Shown: positions 1 through 5,925, counted from the first letter of the stretch. The stretch: 6,545 nucleotides of DNA from Chloroflexota bacterium (GCA_016210435.1 JACQUF010000234.1:1-6545), one strand, 5' to 3'. Made by a program: numbers and translations. The notes: a model not told the origin generated them from the sequence alone.

Positions 1-87
1 ACGGCGCTCGACGTCGTCCAAAACGCCGCGAAGGTACTCCTGAAGGGAACGCTGGTTAGCGGAGTAGCTAATCTTGTGTCAGCTTGA
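1..87 (+). CDS. C-terminal end of an unrecognised gene (5' end outside window)
   Basis: Frame 1 is open from the window edge to a TGA at 85-87, followed at once by TAA at 88-90. The 28 visible residues alternate small, hydrophobic and charged residues (pattern ALDVVQNAAKVLLKG), which would suit an amphipathic C-terminal helix. The upstream two thirds of the codons mostly end in G or C, as expected of a real gene in this GC-rich DNA, while the other two plus-strand frames hit stops. It would converge on the propeller gene, with two stem-loops between them. I do not recognise the family. The piece is short enough that chance openness cannot be excluded. Confidence 0.4.
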   Translation, partial: TALDVVQNAAKVLLKGTLVSGVANLVSA

Positions 88-93
88 TAAGTG

Positions 94-109
94 CCCAAGA
101 AGGCTTGGG
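94..109. terminator. Stem-loop in convergent gap, first of two
   Basis: CCCAAG (94-99) and CTTGGG (104-109) form a perfect 6-bp stem with a 4-base AAGG loop, starting seven bases after the TGA of the upstream plus-strand frame. No clear T-run follows on either strand, so this is a candidate terminator or 3' mRNA stabiliser rather than a classic intrinsic terminator. Confidence 0.4.
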
Positions 110-115
110 ACATAT

Positions 116-132
116 CTCCTCTCGTCGAGGAG
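116..132. terminator. Stem-loop in convergent gap, second of two
   Basis: CTCCTC (116-121) and GAGGAG (127-132) form a perfect 6-bp stem with a 5-base loop. It lies 14 bases beyond the stop codon of the minus-strand propeller gene (147-149), where a terminator for that gene is expected. No T-tract is present. Together with the hairpin at 94-109 it fills the convergent gap, which suggests bidirectional transcript ends. Confidence 0.4.
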
Positions 133-146
133 GGCGGTACAGGTGA

Positions 147-2726
147 TTAGGGCGAAGGGCTGAAGCGGAGAATGCGGTTGCCGAACTTAAACTCGGCGAC
201 CCACAGGTAGTTACCGTCGAAGGCAACACCCCCCGGCCAGAAGAGCCGGTCTCTGCCGATCTCCGCATGCCGAGCGTCGATCGACGGGGCCCCGAGCACG
301 GCGTCCGGAGGCCACTTGCCTGACAGCGCTTCCTCGATCTTTCGCCACACGAGCACCCGGCTAAACGGCGTATCGGCTACGAATAGCTGCCCGTGAGATA
401 TCGTAACGGCTTCCGGAAGGTTGAGCCGGCCCGGGCCGCCTACGCGCGCCGGCCTGGCATTCGGAGACAGGTCCGAAATACGGTAGACCTGGATAGTGTG
501 ATCGAAGGTTGTCGTAACGGCGAGATACGTCCCGTCCGAGTCCAGCCGGCGCGGAGATTTGATCGACAGAACGATCTTCGGCGCGGAAGTCGCCGTCGGG
601 AGTCCTTCCCAGACGTACACCGAATCGGCCCCGGCGTCGGCCAGATAGAAATACCGGCCGTCGAGCGCGACACCCTTGAGCTCCGAGAAGCGGACGCCTC
701 CAATCGATCCGGTGAACGTCTGGTCCGGTAGGCGGCCATCGAGCGGCAGGCTGCGCCAGATATACACGGACCTGGCTCCCGCAAGAGCGAGGGTGTCACC
801 CGACAACCCGATGTCCCACGGGCCACCGTCGTTGAACGAATAGACGATGTCGGGGCGTGCTCCGCTCTGGTCGGGCAGGTTCTTCCACACGTAGAGCTTG
901 CGATCGAAGTCTGAGCTTACGAACAGACTCTTGCCGTCGGAGGCGGGAGAGCCGTTCTGGACGAAGTAGTTGGTCCCAAGGGTGTTCGTCTGCAGGTCCG
1001 GGCTCCCGATCACGAAATCAGGCGTCTGAACTCGATGGGCCGGAATCGCGTCGTATCCGACGACCTTGTTGCCGTTGCCGCATGAGACATAGAGCCGCTT
1101 GCCGACGAAGGTGAGGCTCTCGTAGTCACCCGCGCCCGCGCAGGGCGAGGTCGAGAGCGATGGATCGGGAGCGCCAGAGGCATCGGTTGGCGGCGTCTTC
1201 CAGATACCGAGCGATCCAGCGGAAAGCAAGACCAACTGCCCGTCGGACGTGAAAGTGCCTCTCGGCCACGGGAAACCAAGCGGCATGTAGAAGTCAAAGG
1301 GCTGGTCGTCCGACGTTGGGAAGGACGTCCAGACGAACGCACCGCTGTCGGGCTTACCGGGCACCCTTGCGTTGTGGTCGCCTACGAGTAGCATCCGGCC
1401 ATCGCTCGTGATCTGCCTGGGCGTGCCGATCATGCCGCCGCCGCGCAACACGATGTCCGCGGGCTGGTCATCCCGTTCAGGGAACCGGTTCCAGATCAGG
1501 ATGGCCGCGCCGCCGGTAGCAGAGACGACCAGCCTCTGACCGTCCGTCCAGACTCCCCACGGCCATACGAGCGAAGCGTTGGGACCGGCAATCTGATGGC
1601 TTCGGCCGCCCTGGATCACGATATCGGCCGCGATACCGCTTGATGTAGGGAGGGCCTTCCAGATCAGGACCCGATCATTGAAGGTATCGGCGACCACGAG
1701 ACGGCGACCGTCGGTGGCCAGGCTGACAGGCCAGTCCAGCCGGTCTCGCGCTGTTCCCGCGTCGTTGGATGTGAAGTCCTTCTGCCCGAGGACAAGGTCC
1801 GGCGCCATATTCCCGGTCGGCGCTGTGTTCCAGATGAGTACCCGGTTGTTCAATGTGTCCGCCAGGAACAGCCGCTGGCCATCGCTTGCAATGCCAGAAG
1901 GATGGTTGAAGAGGAGTGGTCCACCCGAGTTATTGAAGTCGATGCCCGAGAGCATGATGTCGGCAGGCTGCCCCGTCTTGAACGATCCGTGCCTTCCTCC
2001 CGGGGCTGCCGCGTAACTTGACTTCACAAACTCAACGGTGATCGACGCGGACGGTCCCGGCTGACCGTGTCCTGCGGCCGGTGGAGCTCCGGGCTGCGGG
2101 ACGCCAGACGGCGTCTGCGCCGAGACGGCCAGGCTATCCGGGGGTACCTTGAGTGCGGCGAGGCAGGTCGCAGCGAAATCGTTCTCCCTGCCTTCGACGG
2201 CGCTCGATCGAGAGCGGAGAGCCGCGAGGCGGGCCCCGCCGATCGCGTTGATGATGCAGGCTTCAAATCCCCGCGGCGAATCGATCTGTCCGGTAAGAAC
2301 CGCCGCGGTCACTTGCGGCGGAAACGTCGTACGGGCCTGCTCCAACGGGACGGCTGCGATTGGTGTCGCGGTCAGATTCGATAGGGGCGGAGGTACCGAC
2401 GGCGAAGGAGGGAGGGCCGGGGTCGATCGTGGTCCAGGGGGCGTCTGGGAAGCGCCCCGCAAAGGGCTCGCGGTTGGTTCGACTGGGATCGATGCCGGGG
2501 TCGAGAGCGCAACCGTGGCAGGTGCAGGGATCGAAGTCGAACTGGCGGTTGGAATGGCCTCAATTTCTGATGGGGTGGCCGTCCCCGCCCTGGGGGCGCA
2601 CGACACCCACAGCAAGCTGAAAATCGTGAGCAAAAGCGGCCATCGTGAGGTTTGGAAACCGGCGCCTCCAGACTTAGTTTTCGAGCCGGCGATTTCCAGC
2701 TGCCGATGCCTTCCGATGTGAGTCAC
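147..2726 (-). CDS. Exported NHL-type beta-propeller protein, probable lipoprotein, 12 repeats
   Basis: Predicted 859 aa from a GTG at 2726. A hydrophobic segment at residues ~29-42 ends in WVSC, with Cys43 as candidate lipidation site, so the protein is probably exported and anchored. The lipobox is imperfect (Trp at -3). Residues ~44-135 are a Pro/Thr/Ser-rich linker. Residues ~140-195 form a small, probably helical module with Cys157 and Cys188. From ~278 onward about twelve repeats share the pattern DG-x-x-L-x-V-A-D-x-x-x-x-R-V-L-I-W, then a proline-rich turn, then an ADIVLG-like strand. Repeats begin near residues 278, 335, 391, 438, 490, 537, 595, 639, 685, 728, 775 and 833, and match NHL/six-bladed propeller families. 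Such domains usually serve as binding scaffolds; no catalytic motif or ligand is evident. The frame stays open to 3164, but a start there would bury the signal segment and overlap the divergent abrB-like frame. An SD-like GAGGA (2729-2733) lies only 2 bases before GTG, which is unusually close. Confidence 0.85.
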   Translation of the reverse strand: MTHIGRHRQLEIAGSKTKSGGAGFQTSRWPLLLTIFSLLWVSCAPRAGTATPSEIEAIPTASSTSIPAPATVALSTPASIPVEPTASPLRGASQTPPGPRSTPALPPSPSVPPPLSNLTATPIAAVPLEQARTTFPPQVTAAVLTGQIDSPRGFEACIINAIGGARLAALRSRSSAVEGRENDFAATCLAALKVPPDSLAVSAQTPSGVPQPGAPPAAGHGQPGPSASITVEFVKSSYAAAPGGRHGSFKTGQPADIMLSGIDFNNSGGPLLFNHPSGIASDGQRLFLADTLNNRVLIWNTAPTGNMAPDLVLGQKDFTSNDAGTARDRLDWPVSLATDGRRLVVADTFNDRVLIWKALPTSSGIAADIVIQGGRSHQIAGPNASLVWPWGVWTDGQRLVVSATGGAAILIWNRFPERDDQPADIVLRGGGMIGTPRQITSDGRMLLVGDHNARVPGKPDSGAFVWTSFPTSDDQPFDFYMPLGFPWPRGTFTSDGQLVLLSAGSLGIWKTPPTDASGAPDPSLSTSPCAGAGDYESLTFVGKRLYVSCGNGNKVVGYDAIPAHRVQTPDFVIGSPDLQTNTLGTNYFVQNGSPASDGKSLFVSSDFDRKLYVWKNLPDQSGARPDIVYSFNDGGPWDIGLSGDTLALAGARSVYIWRSLPLDGRLPDQTFTGSIGGVRFSELKGVALDGRYFYLADAGADSVYVWEGLPTATSAPKIVLSIKSPRRLDSDGTYLAVTTTFDHTIQVYRISDLSPNARPARVGGPGRLNLPEAVTISHGQLFVADTPFSRVLVWRKIEEALSGKWPPDAVLGAPSIDARHAEIGRDRLFWPGGVAFDGNYLWVAEFKFGNRILRFSPSP

Positions 2727-2844
2727 GTTCCTCGCAGGATCCGGCGCCCGTGCGTGCGACGCAAGTATGGCGGGCTCCGCCCGGAAATGGAACGCAAACC
2801 CATTCTGATTTGACAAGGATTTTGTCCTTGCCAAAAGTAAGGAC
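2727..2844. promoter_or_regulatory. Divergent intergenic promoter region
   Basis: This 118-bp gap separates the minus-strand propeller gene from the plus-strand abrB-like fragment and must hold the start signals of both. On the plus side there is a TTGACA box and a set of inverted repeats, described separately. On the minus side I see no strong promoter: TTGGCA and TTGTCA boxes lie inside the same repeats and have only weak -10 partners. A small stem, CGGGC (2771-2775) with GCCCG (2779-2783), would lie in the 5' leader of the propeller mRNA. Confidence 0.5.
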
Positions 2845-2845
2845 A
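2809..2845 (+). promoter_or_regulatory. Candidate operator: overlapping inverted repeats
   Basis: TTTGACAAGGA (2809-2819) and TCCTTGCCAAA (2825-2835) are inverted copies matching at 10 of 11 positions around a 5-base centre. The right half is used a second time: TGTCCTT (2823-2829) pairs with AAGGACA (2839-2845), a perfect 7-base inverted repeat that ends on the A of the ATG. Three AAGGA-type half-sites thus lie within 37 bp, covering the -35 box and the start codon. This is the expected shape of an autoregulatory operator in front of an AbrB-type regulator. Which protein binds it is inference. Confidence 0.5.
2810..2838 (+). promoter_or_regulatory. Candidate sigma-70 promoter for the abrB-like fragment
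   Basis: A perfect -35 hexamer TTGACA lies at 2810-2815. Exactly 17 bp downstream is AAAAGT (2833-2838), a poor -10 matching the TATAAT consensus at 3 of 6 positions. With normal spacing, transcription would start at or next to the ATG at 2845, implying a leaderless or nearly leaderless mRNA. AAGGA at 2839-2843 looks like a ribosome site but is only one base from the ATG, too close to work normally. Confidence 0.4.
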
Positions 2846-3048
2846 TGGCCAAAGTGACGAGTAAACTCCAGGTCACGATTCCCAGGGCTGTCGCCAGGCA
2901 GGTCGGAATCAAGCCCGGTGACCAGCTGGAGTGGACGGGCCTTCTCACTACGATCGCGAAAGTTGGAAGATTCATACCGTCGACCCGTTCCCGTACTTCC
3001 CGCCTGAAGTTCGCGACCCGCTGCTGGCGAAGATGCTCCGCAAAGTAG
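2845..3048 (+). pseudogene. Truncated AbrB/SpoVT-type DNA-binding protein, frame lost after ~30 codons
   Basis: Codons 1-30 read as a textbook AbrB-superfamily swapped-hairpin start: MAKVTSKLQVTIP, helix RAVARQVG, then IKPGDQLEW. Proteins of this kind usually act as small dimeric transcription factors or antitoxins. After Trp31 (about position 2937) the expected acidic and aliphatic strands are missing. The frame continues with a Ser/Arg-rich sequence up to the stop at 3046-3048 that looks like an out-of-frame reading of the overlapping downstream gene. The 67-residue length resembles the family only by accident. The fold should be incomplete because the last strands of the beta-hairpin are gone. 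An operator-like repeat set sits directly upstream, suggesting an autoregulated gene before it was broken. An assembly chimera is an alternative explanation. Confidence 0.7.
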
Positions 3049-3542
3049 AACCGCGCGCGGGCAAGATTGACCACGATGTCGACGGCAGGCTTATCGGCAA
3101 CTGGTTCCAGCAGGGCACGAACGCCTACGCGGGCACCAATCCAGGCAAATACTGGGACGGGCACCTCGCGATCGTGCCCGAGACGCTCGACCCCACGCAG
3201 TGGCGGTTCTCGATTGGCAACTTCGCGGGCGAGGCCCGCCAGTTCGCTATAAAGGGCAACGGACCGGACCCCAGGAACATCTCAGCCGACACCGGTCTCG
3301 TCAAGTACGAGCTGACATCGTTCGAGTACTACGCCCTCAGCGATCCGTCGCGCCGAGGCCTGGGAGGGCGTGGCGGCATCCGTGCCGGAGACGACGTGGT
3401 CTCGCGCAACCTGGATCAGGTCCTCGGGGTCGCGCTCGTCCAGATGACAGGGGCGAGGACGCTTCGCTGTGAAGTCTTCCCCGGGAAGACCGCAGCGGAG
3501 GTCACGGGGTTCGCGGCGTCGGCAAAGACCTACGAACGTTGA
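2931..3542 (+). CDS. C-terminal remnant of an exported protein, possibly M23-peptidase-associated
   Basis: This frame opens after a TGA at 2919-2921 and has its first start (GTG) at 2931, inside the abrB fragment, giving 203 aa. The protein-like pattern begins at once: YDRESWKIHTVDPFPYF at residues ~7-23 resembles the end of LytM/M23 peptidase domains, which often finish with a VDP-x-PYL-type segment after the catalytic HxH. Then come IDHDVDGRLIGNWFQQGTN (~47-65), WDGHLAIV (~76-83), FAIKGNGPDP (~106-115), LVKYEL (~124-129) and a closing LRCEVFPGKTAAEVTGF segment, probably a beta-rich module. I recall such sequences from uncharacterised bacterial proteins but cannot name the family. No signal peptide, zinc ligands or convincing ribosome site is present, so I read it as a 5'-truncated gene. 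The reading frame is intact to its TGA, so truncation may be recent. Confidence 0.65.
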   Translation: MDGPSHYDRESWKIHTVDPFPYFPPEVRDPLLAKMLRKVEPRAGKIDHDVDGRLIGNWFQQGTNAYAGTNPGKYWDGHLAIVPETLDPTQWRFSIGNFAGEARQFAIKGNGPDPRNISADTGLVKYELTSFEYYALSDPSRRGLGGRGGIRAGDDVVSRNLDQVLGVALVQMTGARTLRCEVFPGKTAAEVTGFAASAKTYER

Positions 3543-3626
3543 CCGTGACTCAACCAACATGAACGCAGCTACGTTTCAGACGTATTCGAGGCGTTGTCCC
3601 GCCGGCGAGGTTAGTCCCCGCCCTCA

Positions 3627-3651
3627 GCTTCGCCCGAATGCGCGGCGAAGC
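3627..3651. terminator. Stem-loop between convergent genes
   Basis: GCTTCGCC (3627-3634) and GGCGAAGC (3644-3651) form a perfect 8-bp GC-rich stem with a 9-base loop. It lies 84 bases after the stop of the plus-strand remnant and 65 bases after the stop of the minus-strand DUF72 gene, as a bidirectional terminator would. No T-run follows on either strand. I see nothing else in the 174-bp gap (3543-3716). Confidence 0.4.
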
Positions 3652-3716
3652 GCCCCGTCGACAAGATCAACAGGCCTCTCGCTCGAGACGACAGCAGACG
3701 ATTGAGGGGGAGGCCG

Positions 3717-4439
3717 TCATTGGGCCAGCATTTCGCGCAGCTTCATTGCATCGGTAGCCGCCTCGCCGCTGCCGGTGTTGTTGAAGTACGCGTAGACATC
3801 GTGGCCGTCCGCCATCCAGCCGCGGATGCGGTCTGCCCATTTCGCCAGCCGGTGGGCATATGAACCCCGATACATCCCGCTCGCGCCGTGAAAGCGGATG
3901 TAAACGACCCTGGCAGTGACTGCCAGCGGCGACTCCTGGTCCGGCATGTGGAAGATGCAGAACGATAAGCGTCGCTTCCGCATCGCCTTGTAGACGCGGT
4001 CATCGAACCAGGACTTATCGCGGAACTCGAACGCGCTGGGCACGCGGCCTGGCAGCAGCTCCGCGAACTTGTCGAGCCGTTCGGGGTCGCAACGCCATTT
4101 GGGAGGCAACTGGTAGAGGACCGGGCCCAACTTCGGCCCGAGCAGCCTGGCGCGCCCCATCAGGAGATCGACGCTGGACTGATCGACGTCGAGCCGGCGC
4201 GTGTGCGTGATGAAGCGGCTCGCTTTTACGGCGAACTTGAAGCCCCTCGGGACCCGCTTCGCCCACGTCTTGAACGTGTCGGCGCTCGGCATGCGGTAGA
4301 AGGTCGCGTTCAACTCAACGGTCGCCAGGCGCTCCGCGTAATACTCCAGCCAGCGGTCGCGGGTCAGGTCCGTGGGGTAGAAATCACCGACCCACGAGTC
4401 GTACGACCAGCCTGCGGTGCCGACGAAGCATCGGGCCAT
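3717..4439 (-). CDS. DUF72 family protein (YecE-type TIM-barrel fold)
   Basis: The 240-aa product spans the full length usual for DUF72. Family landmarks appear in order: GTAGWSYDSW with FYP (residues 7-22), VELNATFY (41-48), RGFKFAVKASRFITH (65-79), LGPVLYQLPPKW (104-115), AFEFRDKSW (136-144), YIRFHG (180-185) and the C-terminal YAYFNNTGSGEAATDA (216-231). DUF72 proteins adopt a TIM-barrel-like fold. Their biochemical role is not established, so none is assigned. The ATG at 4439 places the conserved GTAGW block at residue 7, as expected. Only a GAGG one base before ATG resembles a ribosome site, so initiation may be weak or coupled to upstream translation. The gene is last in the minus-strand run, 53 bp behind the TerB-like gene, and converges with the broken abrB locus. 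Confidence 0.95.
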   Translation of the reverse strand: MARCFVGTAGWSYDSWVGDFYPTDLTRDRWLEYYAERLATVELNATFYRMPSADTFKTWAKRVPRGFKFAVKASRFITHTRRLDVDQSSVDLLMGRARLLGPKLGPVLYQLPPKWRCDPERLDKFAELLPGRVPSAFEFRDKSWFDDRVYKAMRKRRLSFCIFHMPDQESPLAVTARVVYIRFHGASGMYRGSYAHRLAKWADRIRGWMADGHDVYAYFNNTGSGEAATDAMKLREMLAQ

Positions 4440-4451
4440 GCCTCGATGTTA

Positions 4452-4471
4452 GCCCCTGCCCTCCCAGGGGC
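4452..4471 (-). terminator. Hairpin between the TerB-like and DUF72 genes
   Basis: GCCCCT (4452-4457) and AGGGGC (4466-4471) make a 6-bp GC-only-plus-one stem with an 8-base loop in the 53-bp gap. It lies just before the DUF72 start and has no T-run, so it may attenuate or process the transcript rather than end it. Confidence 0.25.
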
Positions 4472-4491
4472 GGGGGGCGGAGGGCGACGGG
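4467..4491 (+). other. Putative G-quadruplex motif
   Basis: Four G-tracts lie on the plus strand: 4467-4470, 4472-4477, 4482-4484 and 4489-4491, with loops of 1, 4 and 4 bases. This meets the usual G3+N1-7 pattern. Genes here are read from the minus strand, so the G-rich strand is the template strand and the mRNA would be C-rich. Folding and any role are untested, and GC-rich genomes produce such patterns by chance. Confidence 0.4.
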
Positions 4492-4493
4492 AA

Positions 4494-4943
4494 TCAGGAG
4501 CGGTTCTTGATGACCACGACCTCGACGATCTTGAGCGCGGTCGAATCGTCCACGCCGAGTGTGTTCTTGAGCTGCTCGAGGTACTGCCGTTCGTCCAGAT
4601 CGAACGTGCCGTCGGCGAGCGTCAGGTCCGCTGCCAAAAAGAAAGCGCTCTCCGCCTGGGCCTTGGTGAGGGTTGTCTTGGCGGCCTGCAGGATCACAGT
4701 GGGGCCACGCCGCTGTATGAGCAACGCCACTTTGTTCAATATCTCGCCCATCTCCCGCAGGTCATGAGTGCGGAAGATCGAGAGCGTGGCTAGGTCCATC
4801 GCGGTGCGGTTTGCCTCGTCGTCGGTCACCGCCCCATCGGCGGCGATCGCGGCCACGGCGACCGCCGCGAAAGCCTCGGGCGTGCTGAGCACGACAGGCC
4901 CGTCTTCTTTATCTCGCTGGAAAACGCGGTCGAATATTGTCAC
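4494..4943 (-). CDS. TerB-like (tellurite-resistance-type) family protein
   Basis: Predicted 149 aa, about the usual length for a free-standing TerB domain, and probably all-helical and cytoplasmic, as no signal or membrane segment is visible. Two related acidic motifs stand out: AIAADGAVTDDE at residues 32-43 and LTLADGTFDLDE at 107-118, each followed by helix. Paired D-G-x-[VF]-x-x-x-E motifs are the hallmark of TerB-like domains, whose acidic residues are thought to bind metal ions. Despite the name, most such proteins are not shown to confer tellurite resistance. The start is GTG at 4943, with an AGG about 9 bases upstream (4953-4955). It lies 50 bp after the metal-transporter permease in the same direction, so read-through is plausible, but a link to metal homeostasis is only inference. 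No other ter genes are nearby. Confidence 0.85.
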   Translation of the reverse strand: MTIFDRVFQRDKEDGPVVLSTPEAFAAVAVAAIAADGAVTDDEANRTAMDLATLSIFRTHDLREMGEILNKVALLIQRRGPTVILQAAKTTLTKAQAESAFFLAADLTLADGTFDLDERQYLEQLKNTLGVDDSTALKIVEVVVIKNRS

Positions 4944-4993
4944 GAGTCTTTACCTATCGCGGCCGATCCGCGGGGCCTCACTAAACGGTAATT
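4944..4993 (-). promoter_or_regulatory. Gap between permease and TerB-like gene with a short stem
   Basis: The 50-bp spacer contains CGCGG (4958-4962) pairing with CCGCG (4968-4972) around a 5-base loop, just upstream of the AGG ribosome-site candidate for TerB. No recognisable promoter or T-rich terminator is seen, which leaves co-transcription with the transporter genes the simplest reading. Confidence 0.25.
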
Positions 4994-5920
4994 CTAACGG
5001 GGGATTATTCCGCGATCGGGAACGCGCTCGGCCTGCGACTCTTCGCTGCCGGCGAGCGCGCCGGCGCCTTGAACAGCGCCAGTAGCCCTGTCTTCAATCC
5101 TGGCGGACGATCGCATGCGGTCCCGCACACGACCCGCGATGAACGCAAGGAGCATGACACCGACCGCGGTCAGTGAAATCGTCCCACCTGGGGCGACGTC
5201 GGCGTAGAAGGCGATCACCAGGCCGGCCGTCGCGCTCAGCACTCCAAGCCCGATTGCAACCGCCATCGTCTGCCGGAGCCCGGCCGAAACGCGCAGCGCA
5301 GCGATAACCGGAACGACCACGAGCGTCCCGACCAGGAGGACTCCGACCACCCGCATCGAAAGCGTGATCGTGGCCCCGGCGAGCACGGCAAGCACGAGGT
5401 TGATGACATCCACTCGGACGCCACTGGTCCGCGCAAGATCGGCATCCAGCGAGGTCTGGGCGAGCTCGGCAAAGAAGAGGACCACGAATCCGACCGTCGC
5501 AACCGTCAACCCAAAAGTCAGCCAGAGGTCAGTCGGTGTAATCGTCAGGACGCTGCCGAACAGGTATCCGAACAGGTCGCGGTTGAAGCCCGCCGAGATG
5601 CTGATCATCACGACCGCAACTGCGAGGGACGTGTAGAGGAATACCGCAAGCGCGGCGTCGCCCGGAAGGAGGCGCCTAGAGCGAAGGTACTCGATGGCGA
5701 CGGCTGCAGAACAGGTCGCAACGAGCGCGACGAACGGGGGGAAGGTGCGCGTAGCGATGCCCACCGCGACTCCCATGAAGGCCACGTGTGACAGTGTGTC
5801 TGCGATCAGGGAAAGCCGGCGCAGAAACAGGAAGACGCCCAGCGCAGGAGCAACCGCGCCCACCACGACGCCTCCGATCAGGGCACGGACCATGAAGTCG
5901 TACTGAAGGATTTCAGGCAT
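4994..5920 (-). CDS. ABC-3 family metal transporter permease (ZnuB/MntB-type)
   Basis: Predicted 308 aa from ATG at 5920, forming the membrane channel of a Zn/Mn/Fe-type importer. About eight or nine hydrophobic helices are visible, beginning at residues ~10-33. Family landmarks include SLIADTLSHVAFMGVAVG (37-54, with His45), the loop NRDLFGYLFGS before an amphipathic region, and VVGVLLVGTLVVVPVIAA in the C-terminal half, the best-conserved stretch of the family. The frame is open to 6049, but those extra 43 residues are Arg/Pro-rich and overlap the ATPase gene; ATG 5920 gives a 5-bp gap after the ATPase stop and a normal N-terminus. No clear ribosome site precedes it, consistent with translational coupling. 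The last ~46 residues (GRVRDRMRSS onward) form a charged, Ala/Gly-rich tail longer than usual, without a His cluster. The metal cannot be told from sequence alone. Confidence 0.93.
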   Translation of the reverse strand: MPEILQYDFMVRALIGGVVVGAVAPALGVFLFLRRLSLIADTLSHVAFMGVAVGIATRTFPPFVALVATCSAAVAIEYLRSRRLLPGDAALAVFLYTSLAVAVVMISISAGFNRDLFGYLFGSVLTITPTDLWLTFGLTVATVGFVVLFFAELAQTSLDADLARTSGVRVDVINLVLAVLAGATITLSMRVVGVLLVGTLVVVPVIAALRVSAGLRQTMAVAIGLGVLSATAGLVIAFYADVAPGGTISLTAVGVMLLAFIAGRVRDRMRSSARIEDRATGAVQGAGALAGSEESQAERVPDRGIIPR

Positions 5921-5925
5921 GCCCG

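Noticed and set aside
2149..2721. 190-codon open frame on the plus strand opposite the propeller linker
   Set aside because: It is antisense to the Pro/Thr/Ser-rich linker; GC-rich, low-complexity coding DNA commonly leaves the opposite strand open, and the peptide (Gly/Ala/Arg-rich) has no recognisable motif.
2845..3048. AbrB-type antitoxin of a toxin-antitoxin pair
   Set aside because: No PIN, MazF-like or other toxin-sized frame with recognisable motifs follows; the next coding sequence is the unrelated exported-protein remnant.
2727..3164. Extension of the minus-strand propeller frame to a start at 3164 (1005 aa)
   Set aside because: The extra 146 codons run antisense to clear AbrB-type and M23-tail coding sequence, cross the divergent promoter region, and would bury the signal segment far inside the protein.
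2845..3542. Programmed frameshift making a genuine AbrB/M23-tail fusion protein
   Set aside because: I see no slippery heptamer near the switch, and a cytoplasmic DNA-binding half joined to a probable exported domain tail makes little sense; a deletion scar explains the data more simply.
3469..3705. 78-codon open frame on the plus strand in the convergent gap
   Set aside because: Its first third overlaps the end of the supported remnant, the product is Arg/Ser/Pro-rich with no motif, and it contains the 3627-3651 stem-loop.
4203..4793. 196-codon open frame on the plus strand across DUF72 and TerB
   Set aside because: It overlaps two well-supported genes on the other strand, spans their intergenic gap, and shows no motif.
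4494..4943. A tellurite-resistance (ter) operon
   Set aside because: Only a single TerB-like gene is present; no TerC, TerD/E or TerZ-like sequence lies in the window.
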